NCBI GenBank assembly: GCA_013368375.1
Contig: JAACJP010000042.1
Location: 1 to 64,000, forward strand
Source: Tricholomella constricta
Taxonomy: Eukaryota > Basidiomycota > Agaricomycetes > Agaricales > Lyophyllaceae
Direction: 5' to 3'
Length of the DNA: 64,000 nt
Position 1 is the stretch's first letter; the number at the start of each line of letters is the position of its first letter. Shown piece after piece: positions 17,855 to 28,419 of this stretch. The position numbers were made by a program, and so were the translations under genes. The notes under the pieces are model-generated. The model made no database searches and was not told the origin of the DNA. It saw only the letters and a list, made by a program, of their open reading frames with translations.

Positions 17855-19513
17855 TCATAGGATCCCCGAGTCCTTGAGCGCATTCTGCAGTATCGTCTCC
17901 TTGACCGCAGCGAACACGAGCCTGATGTTCGTCGTGTCCGTTGCTTGTGTTAGACTGTGCCAGGCAAGGGCGTCAGCGGGGGCGCTTGGACTCAAGATAA
18001 AGGACAGGGGGCGAAAAGGGGGGGAGTGGGGAAGGAGCGGGGTGAGAAGCGAGGAAGAAGAAGGGACAAGGTGGAAGGTGCAAAGGGAAGGTGGAAAGAG
18101 AAGGGACAGGGACGTACTGCGGGTACACACTCAACCGCGCCCGGTTCGCCTGCATAAACTTCCACAGGATATATTTCGCAGCCTTGTTGATGTCCGTGCC
18201 GCCTGCGTATTCCGGGAAGTAGCGTTCGAGTGGGACCTAGGAAAGGGGGGCGGTCAGCCAAGGGCATGGAGGAGGAAGGGAGGGAGGGCGGACGGACCTT
18301 GGGCAGCTTATGCTTGAACACGTCGATTTTGTTGAGGAAGAGGATGATCGACGTCCTCAGGAACCATCGCGAGTTGATGACGCTCTCAAACAGGACAAGC
18401 GATTCCGCCATTCGATTCTGCAGCATCCCCTCATGTCAACGGACCGCGACTTTTTTTGGGGGGGAAGAGGGAGTTTTCACGCACCTGGGTCTTCTCCTCG
18501 AGCAGGACCTGGTCGTACTCGCTGAGGGCAGTGCAAAAAATGATGCTCGTGACGCTCTCGAAACAGTGTATCCACTTTTTCCGCTCCGACCGCTGTCCCC
18601 CGACGTCGAACATGTGTATTCTGGAAGGGGGGTCAGCTAGGCGCAAGGGGTTAAAGGGGAAGGGGACGTACGACAGTGTGCCCATAGTGAACCGCGTCTC
18701 GGTGATGCCCAAGCTCTTCTGTCGTGCCCTGAGCACGTCCGTCTCGTTCGGGAGGTACCCGGGCGTGCCTATACGCAGCACCTCACTGAAAAAACTATCG
18801 AGCAGAGCAATCGTCAGGCGCCCGTTCGGCAAACAAAAACAACAACAACAATAGAATAGACGCCGCGCCACGCCACGCCACAAAGGAAAACAAAAAGGGA
18901 TGAAGGAGAACTCACTAGCCCGCACTGTCCATGAGATAAAAATCGCTGGAATGCTCGTCCATGACCTTTGGTATGATGGGGTCTTTCCAGACCTGGTGTA
19001 TAGCGTCCGCGATCTCGGGGGAGAAGTAGGGATTGCTCATGGAGGAGCCCGGGGCGGCGTCGAGCTTGTAGTCGAGGATCTTTTCGGCCAGTACGCGGTT
19101 GCCGTATTCGACGCACTCGAGGCCGATCTTGCGCATGTAGACGACGACGGCCTGGGCAGAGTCCAGCACGTTCTTGTACACGACGGGCCGGTACTCGGCG
19201 AGCTCGGCGTTGGAGAAGCCGTCTTGGTGGATTATCTTCATTTGTTTGACGATGGTGCTTTTGCCTGATTCGCCGGAGCCTGTGGAGGTTGATGGGGTCA
19301 GTGGGAGATGTGAAAGGAAAGGAAAGGAAGGAAGGAAGGAAGGAAGGGTGGCATGAAAGGTGGAAGAGGACGGTACGCGCGGCTACGGTACACACCCAGC
19401 AGCAGAATCTTGCACTCTCTTTTGTACTTTTTGCTGTCTTCCTCGATCTGTTTGTCGATGAGGTCGGACTTTGCTTTACCAGCGCGATCAGCAGTGGATA
19501 CGCAGCCGCCCAT
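17855..19513 (-). CDS. Heterotrimeric G-protein alpha subunit
   Basis: Seven exons, all with GT-AG borders and consistent phase: 19513-19396, 19279-18916, 18794-18672, 18620-18485, 18417-18298, 18236-18118, 17954-17855; 359 residues, the usual size. MGGC at the N-terminus fits myristoylation and palmitoylation at the plasma membrane. GTP-binding boxes: GSGESGKST (P-loop), switch [15 protein letters not shown], switch [18 protein letters not shown], and TQAT in place of the usual TCAT. The catalytic switch arginine and glutamine are present. The C-terminus DSGIL lacks the cysteine modified by pertussis toxin. It couples receptors to downstream effectors; the exact G-alpha class is not assigned. 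A broken partial copy lies at 36778-37522. Confidence 0.93.
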
Positions 19514-19735
19514 GGTGGGAGAAGGGACGGGGGCGGAACGACGAGGGGCGGCGGGGATGAAGAAGTCGACGAGGAGGAGGAAGAGGAGGAGGAGGAGGGA
19601 GCACAAGATGATGGTTGGTGGTGGGACGACGACGCCGACGAACCCATGGGCCTGTAATTATTCCAAATGCGGTAACGTCACATGTACATAATCAAACTGG
19701 CCCGCCTCAGTTCGGCTGCCCCGACGACCCTCCTA

Positions 19736-21075
19736 TCTGTCCTGTCGCTTCACCCGTTTTAATTATTCAATTAAGGCTAGCATGGCGTTCTAACCTTTTT
19801 CTATAAGTGGTGGGTCTGGCCTCTCGCCTGTCGTTTCCGCTTCAGCACGCCATTGTCCGGGACGTCGGTCCTCCCTCCACCCGTTCGACTCCTCTCCCCA
19901 CCCAAATCGGACAAACCAGCGGTTGACGACTTACCGCAGTCTATCCCGGTGGACTTGAATGAAAAAAATTATCCGAAATGCCCAGCTGATGCTGTGTGAT
20001 CGATCTGCCAACCGCCAACGCCAACGCCAATGTCATCCATCTAATTGCACTGCACGACTTGCCACTTGGTCTACCCTGGCTTGCATGTGCGGCTGGCAAA
20101 CTCTGACATTGAAATGCGAGTTGCAAGGCGATCCGTTTCTCGAGCTTTTGCTATGCTAACAATCCTCAAGGCCTCATATCCTATCCCGAAGTCTGAGTCT
20201 CGACGTTCCATGAGCCGGAGCTGAGCCTCACATCACACTTTATCCACAGATGCCTGCCACATTACCATCTTTCGACTCGAAATCAACACTTGCACATCCC
20301 AACCGCCTCGACGCGAGATCTCGACGACATCTACAGCTTCTTGACTTGTTATCGTGTACTTGCGGTGCATCGCATCTGGCAACGTCATCCCAGGACTTCG
20401 GTACGCACTTCCCGCCATCCTCCCCACCCACCCACCTCATCGTCAACCTCCCTTTGCGTCCCCCGTCCCCGGTTACCCATCCCAGTCCCGGTCCCGGTCC
20501 CGGTTCCGGTTCCGGTTCAAATCCCACTTCCACTCCCTTCCCCGTTCCCCGTTCCCCGACCGTTCCACCCTCTCTCACGCACACGCACACACACCGGCTC
20601 GCCGATCCTGATACGGATCCTCTCCCCAGCACCTCCGATCCGCGATCCGCAACTCCGGGCCCACGGTGGATCCCTCATCAGGATCGCTATCAGCCCATAG
20701 AGCCGACAGCGTGTGGTGTGCGGGGCGCATGCTACCCTTTCCATACATGTGGGGGTGGCCGTGGAGACGTGCGTCGGCGTATGATTTCCTGAGCTCACTT
20801 CCGCCTTGCGTATTGCCTGGGTTCGTTCCTGGCTGTATGCATAATGTGTACTGTACAAGCAAAAAGCTGCAGCCAGCAGCATACCCAAATGTCTCGTCTG
20901 GAATCCTGGTCCGGTGTGGTCGAGAGCCGCTGCTCCTCATCGACATCTTCCGAGATCGACGACCGGCGCGCGGATTCCAACACCATCGAGTTCATCTCGC
21001 AATACGTCAGTACAAGGGCTTTCATGGAGGTCTTCTCCGACGCCAAGCGCGTACGGCGACTGCGTAATCCGTTGA
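19736..21075 (+). repeat. Dispersed repeat family, copy A
   Basis: Matches 28420-29520 and 30783-31780 in the same orientation. Shared landmarks include GTTTTAATTATT near the left edge, CTCGAGCTTTTGCTAT, GATGTCTGAGTCT-like blocks and GCGAGATCTCGACGACATC. It lies just upstream of the G-alpha gene's start. A short frame ending LRNPLMLQL near 21087 has a partial echo (FMDVFSDA) in copy C. I do not recognise a transposon protein, so its mode of spread is unknown. Confidence 0.65.
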
Positions 21076-21378
21076 TGCTGCAGCTTTGAGAATAGAGTAC
21101 AGACCGAAGATAGATATTTTACGACTATAAGATACTCCCCTGCGCATGACATGAATCCAGATCATGGCTCCCTTTCGATGAATATGCTCGATATAGTAGG
21201 AAGGCGTAATAATGCCTAAGCCCCGGTTAGACATTTAGCCTAATATGATAGCGGCAGTATGTCTTCTCTCACCTCATGGAAAGAGACCAGTCACTCTTCT
21301 CAACGAAAATAACATGGTAGATAAGTATAATGATAATTCCGAGAGCCAACTAAGAGACATGACAACAGGAAACCACTC

Positions 21379-23013
21379 TCAACCGTCCAAAGCATCCAAA
21401 CCTCGCTCGACGGCACCATCCCACTGTTGAGGGGGAACAACAGGACGTCCCTGTGCCTCCCAAACTCTGGCCAACCATCCAGCAGCATTACCCCATGGCG
21501 AATACCTCGTAGGAACACAGAGAATCGAAACTAAACACCCACTCGCCTCTGCTTCGTCTTGAAGAGCTCTGGCTGGACTCAGCTGCGTCTGCTTACCACC
21601 CGGCCCACCCCCCATCTTCTGTATTCCTTCCTCCCATCCCAGATTCCTAGCTACAGCAAGAGCGAGGTCCCTTTTTCGTATCTGGTTCTTGAGATCGAAG
21701 AAGAGCGTGTACCGGTCCGAGGAAGAGAGGGGTTTGAGCCGTCTTGCAGGACCGTAGGTGAGCATCCAGCAACGACCCGAAAAGTATTTCTCGCTTGGGA
21801 TTGTGGGTGGTGGGAAACGTAAGAGGGTGGCGGAGAGATCGAGGAGTTCTGATTCTTCTTCGTCTGAAAGCTTCTGGGTGGTATCGTGTTCTGGTATGAC
21901 CTGTAAGGGCGAAGAATCCGAATGCTGCTGGGGGGCTGAAGCTGAGCGAATAGATGTGTGATTACTGTTTGGGGACGGTGGGACACACTTGAGTTGGTGG
22001 AAGGGTGCTGAGGCTGATATTAGCGAGGCAAAAGGGAGGCGGTGAGGACCCTCTCTGCATGGAGTAAAAGTCACACTCGTGGTGTATTGTCGTTCCATTT
22101 CATCCCTGAACTTGTGTATCCAGTTGACGACCTCTTGGAGGCAGCGTTGCGGCTTCAGAATGACAGGGCGGACCGCCTTCTCGGTACCAAAGTCGTGCTC
22201 TTTTTGTGGGTGACTGAAACCCCTATTGTCCATCACACCAGGACAAGGCGGTCTGATGCTAAATTCCATCGCGTGTTCAGCAAGAAGGGCATTCGCGAAA
22301 AATCCACCTCGGGACTCGGCAGAATCAGACGCAATCATGGAATGGGCCTCTCCACCTGGTCCAGCAGCAGCTAAAAGTGTCCAGCACGAACTAGTCCAGC
22401 CTCCGGAATAGCAAGCAGTTATTATGACCAGCACGTCCCCTTTAGCGTTGCTCACACAATCCTCCAGCTCGTCCTTCCGAATCTCGCAATTCTTCAATTG
22501 TCCTTTGCCGCCAACCAACAAGGAATGGTCCAAGTTCTCACCATGTCCAACAAGTACTATCACCAGGGTTTCTCCAGCGGAGAGCTTTTCTGATTTCTTA
22601 GTGACTTCTATTAGGAACTTGACAGCGAGGGTGGTGGGTCCAACGGATAGGAGTCTCTCGAAAGGTGGCGGATCGAACACGATGTGGTCGCAGGCTGGAT
22701 CACCAAGTAGAAATGATCCTCTGTTCCGTCTGATTGAAGAACCGCATATCCACACGCTCATGTCATCACGAGCACCTATTAGTTGGCGAATAGCGACGAA
22801 ATCGATCGCCATCCAGTAGTCGTCTTGAGCAGTTGGGATGTCTTCTATATCGTAAGTCGCAAGCAAGCCACAGACGTGGATAGTGCGACGACGAAATATA
22901 GAGTTGATGATGCGAGACCCAGAAAGAAGGGAAGGTCTTGACGACGACATGGTGGAATGTAAGACGAAGGTGACCTCACGAGGATCGTGAATCGTGGGAT
23001 TTGTGGTTGACAC
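21379..23013 (-). CDS. Caspase-like (clan CD) peptidase-fold protein
   Basis: Single-exon 544-residue protein. The His box LVIVLVGHGENLDHSLLVGG (residues about 149-168) and the Cys box VLVIITACYSGGW (about 194-206) follow predicted hydrophobic strands, the spacing and layout of caspase/metacaspase/legumain-fold cysteine peptidases. The region after residue 300 is low in recognisable motifs, with an acidic DEEESELLDLS patch. Stand-alone caspase-like proteins are common in agarics and are mostly uncharacterised; cell-death or heterokaryon-recognition roles are only suggestions. The alternative ATG at 22950 (MSSSRPS) is possible. Fold call is moderately firm, substrate unknown. Confidence 0.7.
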   Translation of the reverse strand: MSTTNPTIHDPREVTFVLHSTMSSSRPSLLSGSRIINSIFRRRTIHVCGLLATYDIEDIPTAQDDYWMAIDFVAIRQLIGARDDMSVWICGSSIRRNRGSFLLGDPACDHIVFDPPPFERLLSVGPTTLAVKFLIEVTKKSEKLSAGETLVIVLVGHGENLDHSLLVGGKGQLKNCEIRKDELEDCVSNAKGDVLVIITACYSGGWTSSCWTLLAAAGPGGEAHSMIASDSAESRGGFFANALLAEHAMEFSIRPPCPGVMDNRGFSHPQKEHDFGTEKAVRPVILKPQRCLQEVVNWIHKFRDEMERQYTTSVTFTPCREGPHRLPFASLISASAPFHQLKCVPPSPNSNHTSIRSASAPQQHSDSSPLQVIPEHDTTQKLSDEEESELLDLSATLLRFPPPTIPSEKYFSGRCWMLTYGPARRLKPLSSSDRYTLFFDLKNQIRKRDLALAVARNLGWEEGIQKMGGGPGGKQTQLSPARALQDEAEASGCLVSILCVPTRYSPWGNAAGWLARVWEAQGRPVVPPQQWDGAVERGLDALDG

Positions 23014-23020
23014 TGTCTCA

Positions 23021-23731
23021 TCACCCTGACATCTCCTTTTTTAGATACATAGAGCTCATTCCATTTGACGGGCGCACAGGTATCAGAACTGGAATAATAA
23101 TTGACGAGCGCGTACTTGGCCTCTTCGATCCCGCGTGCAAGGAAAAGGCAGAGCTGCGTAGGGGAGACATCCCCACCCCCACTTCCATTCCTGTACCACG
23201 TATCAACTCGTTAGGCTCCGACCACCAACGCAGCAGGCGCAATACCACCATGCAGCCGCGGTATTCGACCACGTCCCAATGTGCAAGGCCTTGTGTTTCG
23301 TGGTCAGTCTGCAGCCTCATAACGTGTCAGGATGGGTGTACATCATCACGATTCCAATACGAAAAGAAAAGAGAATAAGAAAAGCTCACCTGCAGTCCCA
23401 CAAGCCTCTCCTCATCCATCAACCCTTCAAACCCAAGCCGAAACCCAGACTCACGCCCTAACACCGCACTACCTCCTTGGAAACAACAGTACGGCAATGC
23501 ACTATCGACGGGATCATTGAACGCTGGGTGCACGAGCGTGCTCGGGTGCGTCACAACCTCCACCTCCACCCCTCCCCATTCTCCTCCACTCCCCGTGCGC
23601 ATACCGGAGGCCCCGGTGCTGCCATCGCCACCATCCTCTCGCCTCGGCTTCGCGCGGAGCATGCACCACATCCCGGCACTCGCCGTGATCCACCGTGTCG
23701 GCGTCCCCGTAGTGGTCATCCAGCTCGTCAT
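23021..23731 (-). CDS. Unrecognised two-exon protein
   Basis: Exon 23731-23390 joins exon 23308-23021 in phase across an 81-bp GTGAGC...GCAG intron, giving 209 residues. The first exon is Gly/Glu-rich, then THPSTLVHPAFNDPVDSALP; the second has HWDVVEYRGCMVVLRLLRWW. No family is recognised. The intron with preserved phase is the main reason to call it. The start codon is uncertain, and it may be the 3' part of a gene that begins at 24325. Confidence 0.35.
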
Positions 23732-23941
23732 AGGTGAGCCCGAGCCCGGCCCGGCCAGGGCATGTGGTGGGGTGGTCTAAAGGGTGTGGAGGAAGACGCT
23801 GGGGTGTTCGTGTATAGATTCGCATTTGCGTCGCCGCCTTGACCGCCCTGGTCTTTGGACATTGCATCGTCGGAGTTTTATGCTCTCTCCCTCCCTCGGC
23901 CCCTTCGCATGCGTCTGCGCCTCCCACTGCCCCATGGAGAA

Positions 23942-24325
23942 TCACGTCTTCGTCTTCGCCTTCACCCGCACCCTCACCACCCTCACGCTCACTTCCTCAG
24001 CGTGAACATCCACCGCAGGCGAATTCACCACCAACGCCCCTCCCATCTCATCCACTACCTTAAAGCCTGCCCGCTCCAGCGCCCTCCGCACAACCATCAT
24101 TAGCTGCTGCCGCCGCCGCGCGTCCCTCTCCGTATCGACACCTAATCCGCGCACCAGAAGCCGTACACGCGCCGTCAGGAGTATCAGCACCTCCTTTGGC
24201 ATCGCAACGGCCGGGGCATGGGGCGACGCGGTTGGCGGCGGGGTTCGGCTCATTGCGGCTGCCAAAACCAAGATACTAAAAACAGAAAACTGGAACATAC
24301 ATTTTTTTTGAGACGGCGATGACAA
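23942..24325 (-). CDS. Unrecognised protein with N-terminal hydrophobic segment
   Basis: 127 residues. A hydrophobic stretch near the N-terminus (FQFSVFSILVLAAAM) could be a signal anchor. A helical, arginine-rich middle follows (DTERDARRRQQLMMVVRRAL), then a Val-rich end with alternating basic residues. It may form the 5' exon of the gene ending at 23021, with the donor near the end of this frame. Family unknown; could be spurious. Confidence 0.28.
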   Translation of the reverse strand: MSSPSQKKCMFQFSVFSILVLAAAMSRTPPPTASPHAPAVAMPKEVLILLTARVRLLVRGLGVDTERDARRRQQLMMVVRRALERAGFKVVDEMGGALVVNSPAVDVHAEEVSVRVVRVRVKAKTKT

Positions 24326-25599
24326 CTGATGCCGGTCCGGGGTTCGGTGACGAGCTGCCCTGCCAGGCTAAGGGTCTGGACAAAGGGCGAGCGGACCTAC
24401 GGCGATGTCGGGGGTGCTTTTGTGTGCTTGAAAGGATTGGATGTGCTTATGCGTGCAATCCAGTGTGCGGTCTCTAGGCTCTAGCGCAAGGAGTCGGATT
24501 GAGATGCGCACGACATGCATGCAGCAAGCCTAGCAGAAGCATATCAAGTTGAATCGCATCAAGGACCCAGAAGAACGCGAGACACTGAAAAGAAAGAGAA
24601 AGTCCATGCAATTGTGATGTACAACAGCACCAAACATCTTGCCAATCTGGATTCAGACCCCAAATCGTGAAGATAACCATGGAACGGACACAGGAAGCTG
24701 GACCCAGGAGATCGCATGCCGCGGCTACAATCTCAGTGTGTCCTCTTTCACGCGTGGGCAGAATAGCGCGTGCGTCTTTGGCCCCGCACTGACTCAATTC
24801 ACCCACAGGGCCGCGCCTCATACGCCTACATCCGCGTCTCCGTCTTCGCGAACAGCAACATTCTCTAAAGGGCGCGGATGCAGTGATATCCGCAGGTTCG
24901 ATGGGGCTTCCCTCCTCTTCCTCCCTTTCCTCTCCTTCATTGCCCTTGCAAGTTCTTCACACACCACCACCTTCAGCGCCACCACTAACCCACTAGATGA
25001 AAGCCCGCCACCTTCACCCACACCTACACCCCAACTAACGCAAACCAAACCAGCCCCTCTCCGTCCCTCTTGCCTTCGAATACCTCGCCCTTCGTCCGCG
25101 CCCAACGCACCCGGTCCCGCAGCGCAGTCAAACACCACCTCTTCAAGAGCCTCCTCTCCGCGCTCGCGCAGCCCGCGTACCGAGATCTCCGCGAGCGGCT
25201 GGGGGTGTGTGCAGGTTTCTGCGCTACGGCGCCCTGCCGGCACGGGTGAGGGCGAGTGCGAGTGCGAGTGCGAGTGCAGAGTCGGCGAGAAGGAACCCTA
25301 GTGGGGGTGGGTAGATGAGTACATACAGATACAGATATGTAAGGGGGCGCGGGGGACGCTCGAGGTGCGTTTGCCTTCCATTTCGTCTCTCTCTCTCTCT
25401 CCGCGTGTCCTCATACTGATATTGGATGGATAGGCCGACGCGAGGCACACCACACACCACACATGATGGGGCGACACCTTTCGAGACGCTCATCACGGCA
25501 GACGCAGCGACGGGGCTGCCCGTGCTCCCACACAGGCTTGCGCAGCTAAACCCTCGCAATTATTAGAGCAAAGCGTAGGCCTCCGCCCCATGGACTACG
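24326..25599. other. No confident gene
   Basis: Exon-like pieces on the plus strand are seen at about 24809-24869 (after a CACCCACAG acceptor, ending in a stop) and at about 25070-25245 (RSAVKHHLFKSLLSALAQPA...). I could not join them to anything recognisable. A GAGTGC hexamer run is at 25255-25276. Confidence 0.3.
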
Positions 25600-25840
25600 C
25601 CGATCCGTCGGCATGTCTGGCGCGCCGCAGCGTTGCTTTTCTTTGGCCCCGCAAAGGACGGCATGGAGTTGGTGCCGCGCAAGGAAAGCCCCGTCCCGCA
25701 GCGTGTCAGCATCACATGGCAATGCGAAGACGATAATTGGGGGAGCGGCGTGGGGGAAGGAGCCGGATTTCGGCGTATGGGGCAGAAGGGAAGGAGAAGG
25801 GCACCGGGAAAGAGACGATCAACGGTGCGTATCGATTAAA
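25600..25840 (+). pseudogene. C-terminal fragment of the 2OG oxygenase gene
   Basis: The translated piece LLFFGPAKDGMELVP...SPVPQRV lines up with VFFFAMPHDGLKLVP...SPVLQRV near the C-terminus of the intact oxygenase 2 kb downstream, in the same orientation. Frame and similarity fade on both sides. It is a broken tandem copy. Confidence 0.55.
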
Positions 25841-26404
25841 CAAATATTATCACTATAACTGACCTGAACTCCCGATGTAGGGCGATTGTTGTGTGCGCAA
25901 ATTGATTTTCACTGTGGAGAAGAATGTGGGGCCCATGGCGGATCGCTGCTGCCGGCTTGCAACATGATAGACGTGTACGCTGCATCCTTATAATACACGC
26001 CTTCCTTTACTGACAAAAATAACTCACAAAAGCTCCTTCGAGAAGTCACCTTCTATGTCATGTTGAAATTACGCAGCGCAAACGAACAAAAATGATACTC
26101 AAAGGCAGTTCGTTTTGCGTCGAATGTTCTCATCCTCGGCTATTCTCCATGTCGTTTGAGTGTTGCATCAACTATACGGCACCAGGTCATTAATCGTTTG
26201 GATATGTATAAACCATATTTTACCACTTTCGAAGCTGATCGTGCGAGAGGCTTCAAGGTCATCTGATAATGTCCCTGTGAACACCCTTCCCTTATGGCGA
26301 GTACGGCTCCAACGAAGGAACCTCAGCCTCAATGAGAGCATTTAAAGACTTCGGCCCACCTCCCTCCATCGACTAACTGACATCACTCCTGCTCTCGTCT
26401 GACG

Positions 26405-28161
26405 ATGCCCGCTACAGTTCTTCCAGAGACTCGCCGCCACATTCCGCCTCCGCCGACCAAGGAGAACCGTATGTCAATTGCAGCGTACCGCACTCACTTA
26501 CGACTGACTCTGTGTGCCCAGTGGACTTTGCAGACCTTGCCATCATCGACCTCGACAAGTACAAGACGGCTGAGGGACGAGCAGAACTCGTTCTCGATGT
26601 ACGCAATGCCATGTGCACCATCGGGTTTTTCTACGTCGTCAATCACGGATACACGCCAGAACAGGCACGTTTCCAACCCCATTCCATGCAGTCCCATCGA
26701 AGCGCACGGCTGACCTCGGAGGGGTCCCACAGACACGCCGCATCTTTGACATTGCCGAGATCCCGTCCGGCGCCAGCGACGACGAGAAGAAGAAATACGT
26801 CGCTAGGATAGAAGAGGACGGCAGCTACCAGGGATACAAACTGCGGCAGTATTGGGTGAGTGAGTCTCCTGCTCACCATTGACAAGACCAAGCATGATGA
26901 GATGCAAAACAAACGCTCAGCACATCAACGCGGGCGTGCGGGACCAAATCGAACATTACGACAGTGAGCACCAAGGCCGGAACCTGCCCAAACGTAACTC
27001 CCTCAATTCCTTTCCTCCTCCTCCACAGTCCACCCGGACGTGACGATGAAAGAACACCCAGAAGCGCTGCGCCCGTTCCTGCCTGAGATCAGTGATTTTG
27101 CACAGCACAACCAGATCAACGTCCTCTTCCCTCTTCTACGGTGCCTGCCCCACCACAGACCTTTTTATCGAGCGCTACCGTCATCTGATCCCCTTATTCC
27201 AGACTTCTGGCGCTTGGGCTTGAATTGCCCGAGGATACATTCGTCAAGCAGCATGCAATTGATTCCTCAATGGCCACAGGTAAGCACTATTCCATTCCTG
27301 CCCGGTATCAGATATTCCCCCGACAAGCACTTGATTATGGGAACCCTTCAGTTCGCTTCATGAAATAGTGAGCTTTTCTGTTCCCAGCATACGAGTGCAT
27401 GCATGGGTCAATGGTTTGAGACAATATTAATCATCATCATCATCATCATTATCAGCTACCCACGATCCATGGAAGAGGAGGGAAAGACCAACAACGTCTG
27501 GCTCAAAGGCCATACCGGTGGGTTGCCAAAGCCCTCTCCAGTGCCCCTTTTTTTTTACCTCTTCCAATCGAACCCCGCCATCGCCATCGCCATCGCCATC
27601 TCTCAGACATCGGCAGCCTGACTCTGCTCTGGAGCCAACCCATAGCAGGTCTCCAGATCCAATCACCAGACGGGAAATGGCGATGGGTCAAGCACATGGA
27701 CAACGCCCTCGTAAGCCAGCCAGCTCTCCTCGCTCCTCGTTCCTCACTGAACCTCCTTAACCCACGCGCCGCCGTGCCAGTGCACTAACCGCCCCTTATC
27801 TCGTCTCAAGGTCGTAAACGCCGGCTCAGCCCTCGAGTTCCTCTCAGGGTGCTTCTACAAGGGCACCATCCACCGCGTCGTCCAGCCCCCCCTCGACCAG
27901 CGCCGCTGGCTCCCCCGCCTGGGTGTCTTCTTCTTCGCCATGCCCCACGATGGCCTCAAGCTTGTCCCGCTCGCACACAGCCCTGTCCTGCAGCGCGTGG
28001 GGGTTGTGCGCAGGTGCGCCGACGATGCTGCCGCGCCAACTATGGGGGAGTGGAGGAGGGCGCTTACCAAGGCGTATGGGCAGACTACGCTCAAGCAGGG
28101 AAAGGAGGAGGGTGTGGAGGAGGAGCATATCAATGGCGTTGTGGTCCGCCATTATAACTAG
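26405..28161 (+). CDS. 2-oxoglutarate/Fe(II)-dependent oxygenase (IPNS-like)
   Basis: Ten exons give 364 residues: 26405-26468, 26522-26664, 26733-26855, 26921-26963, 27029-27140, 27203-27279, 27352-27367, 27456-27517, 27607-27710, 27811-28161. The N-terminal domain has NHGYTPEQ. The jelly-roll core has the metal triad HTD (after VWLKG) and the distal His in GTIHRVV; NAGSALEFLSGCFYKG is the family's conserved strand pair. Such enzymes use 2-oxoglutarate and O2 to oxidise small molecules. The substrate is not deducible and no biosynthetic cluster is visible. Exon 7 is only 16 nt, and intron 2 starts with GC rather than GT. A scrap of a second copy lies at 25600-25840. Confidence 0.88.
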
Positions 28162-28419
28162 TTATTACTGAGTCCTCGTGGTAGGGTGTGTTCTCCCCTG
28201 TAAGTAATACTTGTCTGATGTGTATTTTACAAGCCTCCACATTTTTGATGGAGGTACTTGCTTGTATACAAGGGTTTTTTCTGCTTATGGAACGCGAGGT
28301 CAGAGCTCGATGAACGTAAGGCACTCCAGGGCCAGTAAAAACGCGCATTTTAATCACGTGGCCAGCGACTCGCTTCGGATTCCCAGCCCTTCACCAGCCT
28401 TCAAAGCTTCACCCCCGCC

